15,859 nucleotides of DNA from assembly GCF_934772795.1 (NCBI RefSeq), contig NZ_CAKVMR010000050.1, positions 1-15,859 on the forward strand. The letters are read 5' to 3'. Positions 13,610 through 15,859 of the stretch are shown in pieces (positions within the stretch are counted from its first letter, which is position 1; each line of letters begins with the position of its first letter). The DNA comes from an uncultured Holdemanella sp. (GTDB lineage: Bacteria > Bacillota_I > Bacilli_A > Erysipelotrichales > Erysipelotrichaceae). A program made the position numbers and the translations under genes. The notes below the pieces were generated by a model. It was given only the letters and a program-made list of their open reading frames with translations. It made no database searches and was not told where the DNA came from.

Positions 13610-15358
13610 ATGAAGTTAATTAGTCAAGAAATGAGAAAATTAGCGCCCGAACTGGATCCATTACGTATTGGAACAGGTTGGAAAAAAGAAGATCTAAGTA
13701 AAGTTCAAGTTATGATTGAAAGTACATATGGAGATAGTCACCCAGGTAGTGGTCACTTAAATGTACTTGTTGAAGAAGTTCATAAAGGAATTGCCGAAGA
13801 AAACGGTTATGGAGCTCGCTATTATTGTACAGATATTTGCGATGGAGAAAGCCAAGGAACCGATGGAATCAACTATAGTTTAGCAAGCCGTGAAATGATC
13901 GCCAATATGATTGAAATTCATGCGAATGCCACACCATTTGATGCGGGTGTTTATTTATCAAGTTGTGATAAAGGTGTTCCAGGAAATTTAATGGGACTTG
14001 CCAGAGTGAATATTCCTTCAATCTTTGTTCCTGGTGGAACTATGAATGCGGGACCTGAAATGTTGACTTTGGAACAATTGGGTATGTACAGTGCTAAATT
14101 TGAGCGTGGTGAAATTGATGAAGCTAAATTAGATTGGGCAAAATGTAATGCTTGTCCAAGTTGTGGAGCTTGTTCTTTTATTGGTACAGCTTCGACTATG
14201 CAAATTATGGCGGAAGCATTAGGTCTTGCTCTTCCAGGTACTGCTCTTATGCCTTCAACAAGTCCAGATTTATTAGGCTTCGCAAGGGAAGCTGGTAGAC
14301 AATCAGTTCGTATTGCACAAATGGAAAATATGAAACCTACAGACATTGTTACGATGGATAGTTTTGAAAATGCGATTTTAGTACATGCGGCTATTTCAGG
14401 AAGTACAAATGCGATGTTGCACCTTCCAGCTATTGCTCATGAATTTGGTATTGAAATTACGGGAGAAACATTTGATCGTTTACATAGAAATGCACGTTAT
14501 TTATTAGATGTTCGTCCTGCAGGACGTTGGCCAGCAGAATGCTTCTACTATGCAGGTGGTGTTCCAGCTATCATGGAAGAAATCAAAGAACACTTGCACT
14601 TAGATGTAATGACAGTTACGGGTAAAACATTGGGTGAAAATCTAGAAGAGTTGAAACAAAATGGATTCTATGAAAAATGTAATAAATGGCTTCAAGAATT
14701 TAATAAACGTTATAATGTAAATTTGACAAAAGAAGACATTATCCGTCCTTATGATAAAGCTATTGGTACCGATGGAAGTATTGCCTTATTAAAAGGTAAC
14801 CTTGCACCAGAAGGGGCTGTTATTAAACATACAGCTTGTCCAAAAGAAATGTTTAAATCTGTTCTTCGCGCAAGACCATTCGATAGTGAAGAAGAATGTT
14901 TAGATGCCGTATTAAAGCATAAAGTTCAAAAGGGTGATGCCGTATTTATTCGTTATGAAGGTCCTAAGGGAAGTGGAATGCCAGAAATGTTCTATACTTC
15001 TGAAGCTATTAGTAGTGATAAAGAATTAGGTAAGAGTATCGCACTAATTACAGATGGTCGTTTCTCTGGCGCAAGTACAGGTCCAGTAATTGGTCATTGT
15101 AGTCCGGAAGCTGTAGATGGTGGTCCAATCGCGTTAGTTGAAGAGGGCGATTTGATCGAAATCGACGTTATGGAAAGAAAATTAAATATTGTTGGTGTTA
15201 AAGGTGAACGCAAATCCATGGAAGAAATTGATGAGATTTTAGCAGAAAGACGTAAAAATTGGAAGCCTAGAGAAAGAAAATATAAAAATGGTGTATTACG
15301 TTTATTTAGTGAGCATGCTGCAAGTACTATGAAGGGTGCTTACTTAGAGTATAAATAA
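13610..15358 (+). CDS. IlvD/Edd-family sugar-acid dehydratase
   Basis: A 582-residue Fe-S dehydratase of the dihydroxy-acid/phosphogluconate dehydratase family, which removes water from a polyhydroxy acid to give a 2-keto-3-deoxy acid. Cluster and active-site candidates are Cys73 or Cys77 (YYCTDICDGESQGTDG), Cys119 (SSCDKGVPG) and Cys185/Cys188 (CPSCGACSF). The C-terminal half has TDGRFSGAS, whose serine is the usual catalytic base. ATG at 13610 is chosen because AGGAGG lies at 13598-13603; an upstream in-frame TTG at 13592 would place the ribosome binding site inside the gene. It is followed 13 nt later by a KDPG-type aldolase and preceded by a permease remnant. This context favours gluconate or another aldonate over the branched-chain amino acid intermediate, but the exact substrate and its phosphorylation state cannot be read. 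Confidence 0.9.
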   Translation: MKLISQEMRKLAPELDPLRIGTGWKKEDLSKVQVMIESTYGDSHPGSGHLNVLVEEVHKGIAEENGYGARYYCTDICDGESQGTDGINYSLASREMIANMIEIHANATPFDAGVYLSSCDKGVPGNLMGLARVNIPSIFVPGGTMNAGPEMLTLEQLGMYSAKFERGEIDEAKLDWAKCNACPSCGACSFIGTASTMQIMAEALGLALPGTALMPSTSPDLLGFAREAGRQSVRIAQMENMKPTDIVTMDSFENAILVHAAISGSTNAMLHLPAIAHEFGIEITGETFDRLHRNARYLLDVRPAGRWPAECFYYAGGVPAIMEEIKEHLHLDVMTVTGKTLGENLEELKQNGFYEKCNKWLQEFNKRYNVNLTKEDIIRPYDKAIGTDGSIALLKGNLAPEGAVIKHTACPKEMFKSVLRARPFDSEEECLDAVLKHKVQKGDAVFIRYEGPKGSGMPEMFYTSEAISSDKELGKSIALITDGRFSGASTGPVIGHCSPEAVDGGPIALVEEGDLIEIDVMERKLNIVGVKGERKSMEEIDEILAERRKNWKPRERKYKNGVLRLFSEHAASTMKGAYLEYK

Positions 15359-15371
15359 GAGGGGTTAAACA

Positions 15372-15859
15372 ATGAATAAAATTTTAGAAGAGATTTCAAA
15401 GATTGGTATTTTACCAGTCGTTGTATTAGAAGACGCAAAAGACGCAAAACCATTGGCCAAAGCACTATGTGCTGGTGGTCTTCCTTGTGCTGAAGTTACA
15501 TTTAGAACTGCTGCAGCCAAAGAATCTATCGCTATCATGCGTAAAGAATTCCCAGAAATGTTAGTCGGTGCAGGAACTGTATTAACTGTTGAACAAGTAG
15601 ATGAAGCATTAGAAGCTGGAGCTCAATTCATTATTAGTCCAGGCTTTGATGAAGATGTAGTAAAACACTGCATTGAAAAGAATGTACCTGTTACTCCAGG
15701 AACATGTACGCCTAGTGATGTACAGAAATGTTACCGTTTAGGTTTGGATGTAGTAAAATTTTTCCCTACTGAAGCAGCTGGAGGATTAAAGATGATCAAA
15801 TCGATTGCTGCTCCATATACGCAAATGAAATTCATTCCTACTGGTGGAATCAATGCGAA
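15372..15859 (+). CDS. eda: KDPG/KHG-type aldolase, 3' end outside window
   Basis: The first 162 codons of a class I aldolase are visible, with no stop before the window edge; the family is about 205-215 residues. The start MNKILEEISKIGILPVVVLE is typical. Catalytic Glu41 and Arg45 (EVTFRT), PGTCTPSD (109-116) and Schiff-base Lys129 (DVVKFFPTE) match E. coli Eda Glu45, Arg49 and Lys133 at a constant offset of four; phosphate-loop PTGGI is at 156-160. It cleaves a 2-keto-3-deoxy-(phospho)gluconate or 4-hydroxy-2-oxoglutarate to pyruvate plus an aldehyde, directly using the product of the dehydratase encoded 13 nt upstream. GAGGGG precedes the ATG. Whether a keto-deoxygluconate kinase follows cannot be seen. 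Confidence 0.92.
   Translation, partial: MNKILEEISKIGILPVVVLEDAKDAKPLAKALCAGGLPCAEVTFRTAAAKESIAIMRKEFPEMLVGAGTVLTVEQVDEALEAGAQFIISPGFDEDVVKHCIEKNVPVTPGTCTPSDVQKCYRLGLDVVKFFPTEAAGGLKMIKSIAAPYTQMKFIPTGGINA

Overview
The window is about 15.9 kb of AT-rich, gene-dense DNA with strong AAGGAGG-type ribosome binding sites and short intergenic gaps. This fits a low-GC Firmicute. The gene set (lactate racemase with a Crp/Fnr regulator, an ECF S component, a fused AroE-AroK, a GGDEF protein beside a CHASE hybrid kinase) suggests an anaerobic gut or oral lineage such as Erysipelotrichia. That placement is inference. No insertion sequence, phage gene, CRISPR array, tRNA or rRNA was seen.

Layout. (1) 103-3528, + strand: a signalling operon of a GGDEF-PAS protein, a CHASE hybrid histidine kinase that ends in a CPCC-like four-cysteine domain, and a small lipoprotein. 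It is closed by a terminator at 3530-3573. (2) 3580-6976: a divergent lactate-racemase locus. A LarR-like Crp/Fnr regulator and an ECF S component lie on the minus strand; LarA and a LarD-like aquaglyceroporin lie on the plus strand. A long dyad centred at 4901 lies between the two arms and is the best candidate LarR operator. larB, larC and larE are not here. (3) 7025-9165: a MATE exporter divergent from a BmrR-like MerR regulator, with a textbook 19-bp-spacer MerR promoter between them. (4) 9152-12480, minus strand: an aroE-aroK fusion followed by a beta-lactamase-fold hydrolase. Ahead of aroEK is a leader of about 200 nt with a good promoter, a short ORF encoding five aromatic residues in a row (YYFYF), a large hairpin and an intrinsic terminator only about 37 nt before the aroEK start. 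This looks like ribosome-mediated attenuation, which is uncommon in Firmicutes. (5) 12481-15859: a FadR-type regulator divergent from a sugar-acid catabolic operon (IlvD/Edd dehydratase and KDPG-type aldolase, the latter cut by the window edge). Just ahead of the dehydratase are the remains of a GntP-family gluconate permease, shrunk to about 190 bp in three frames.

The strongest items for follow-up are the YYFYF leader with its attenuator, the permease fossil, the kinase-CPCC fusion, and the LarR-linked S component with the shared dyad.
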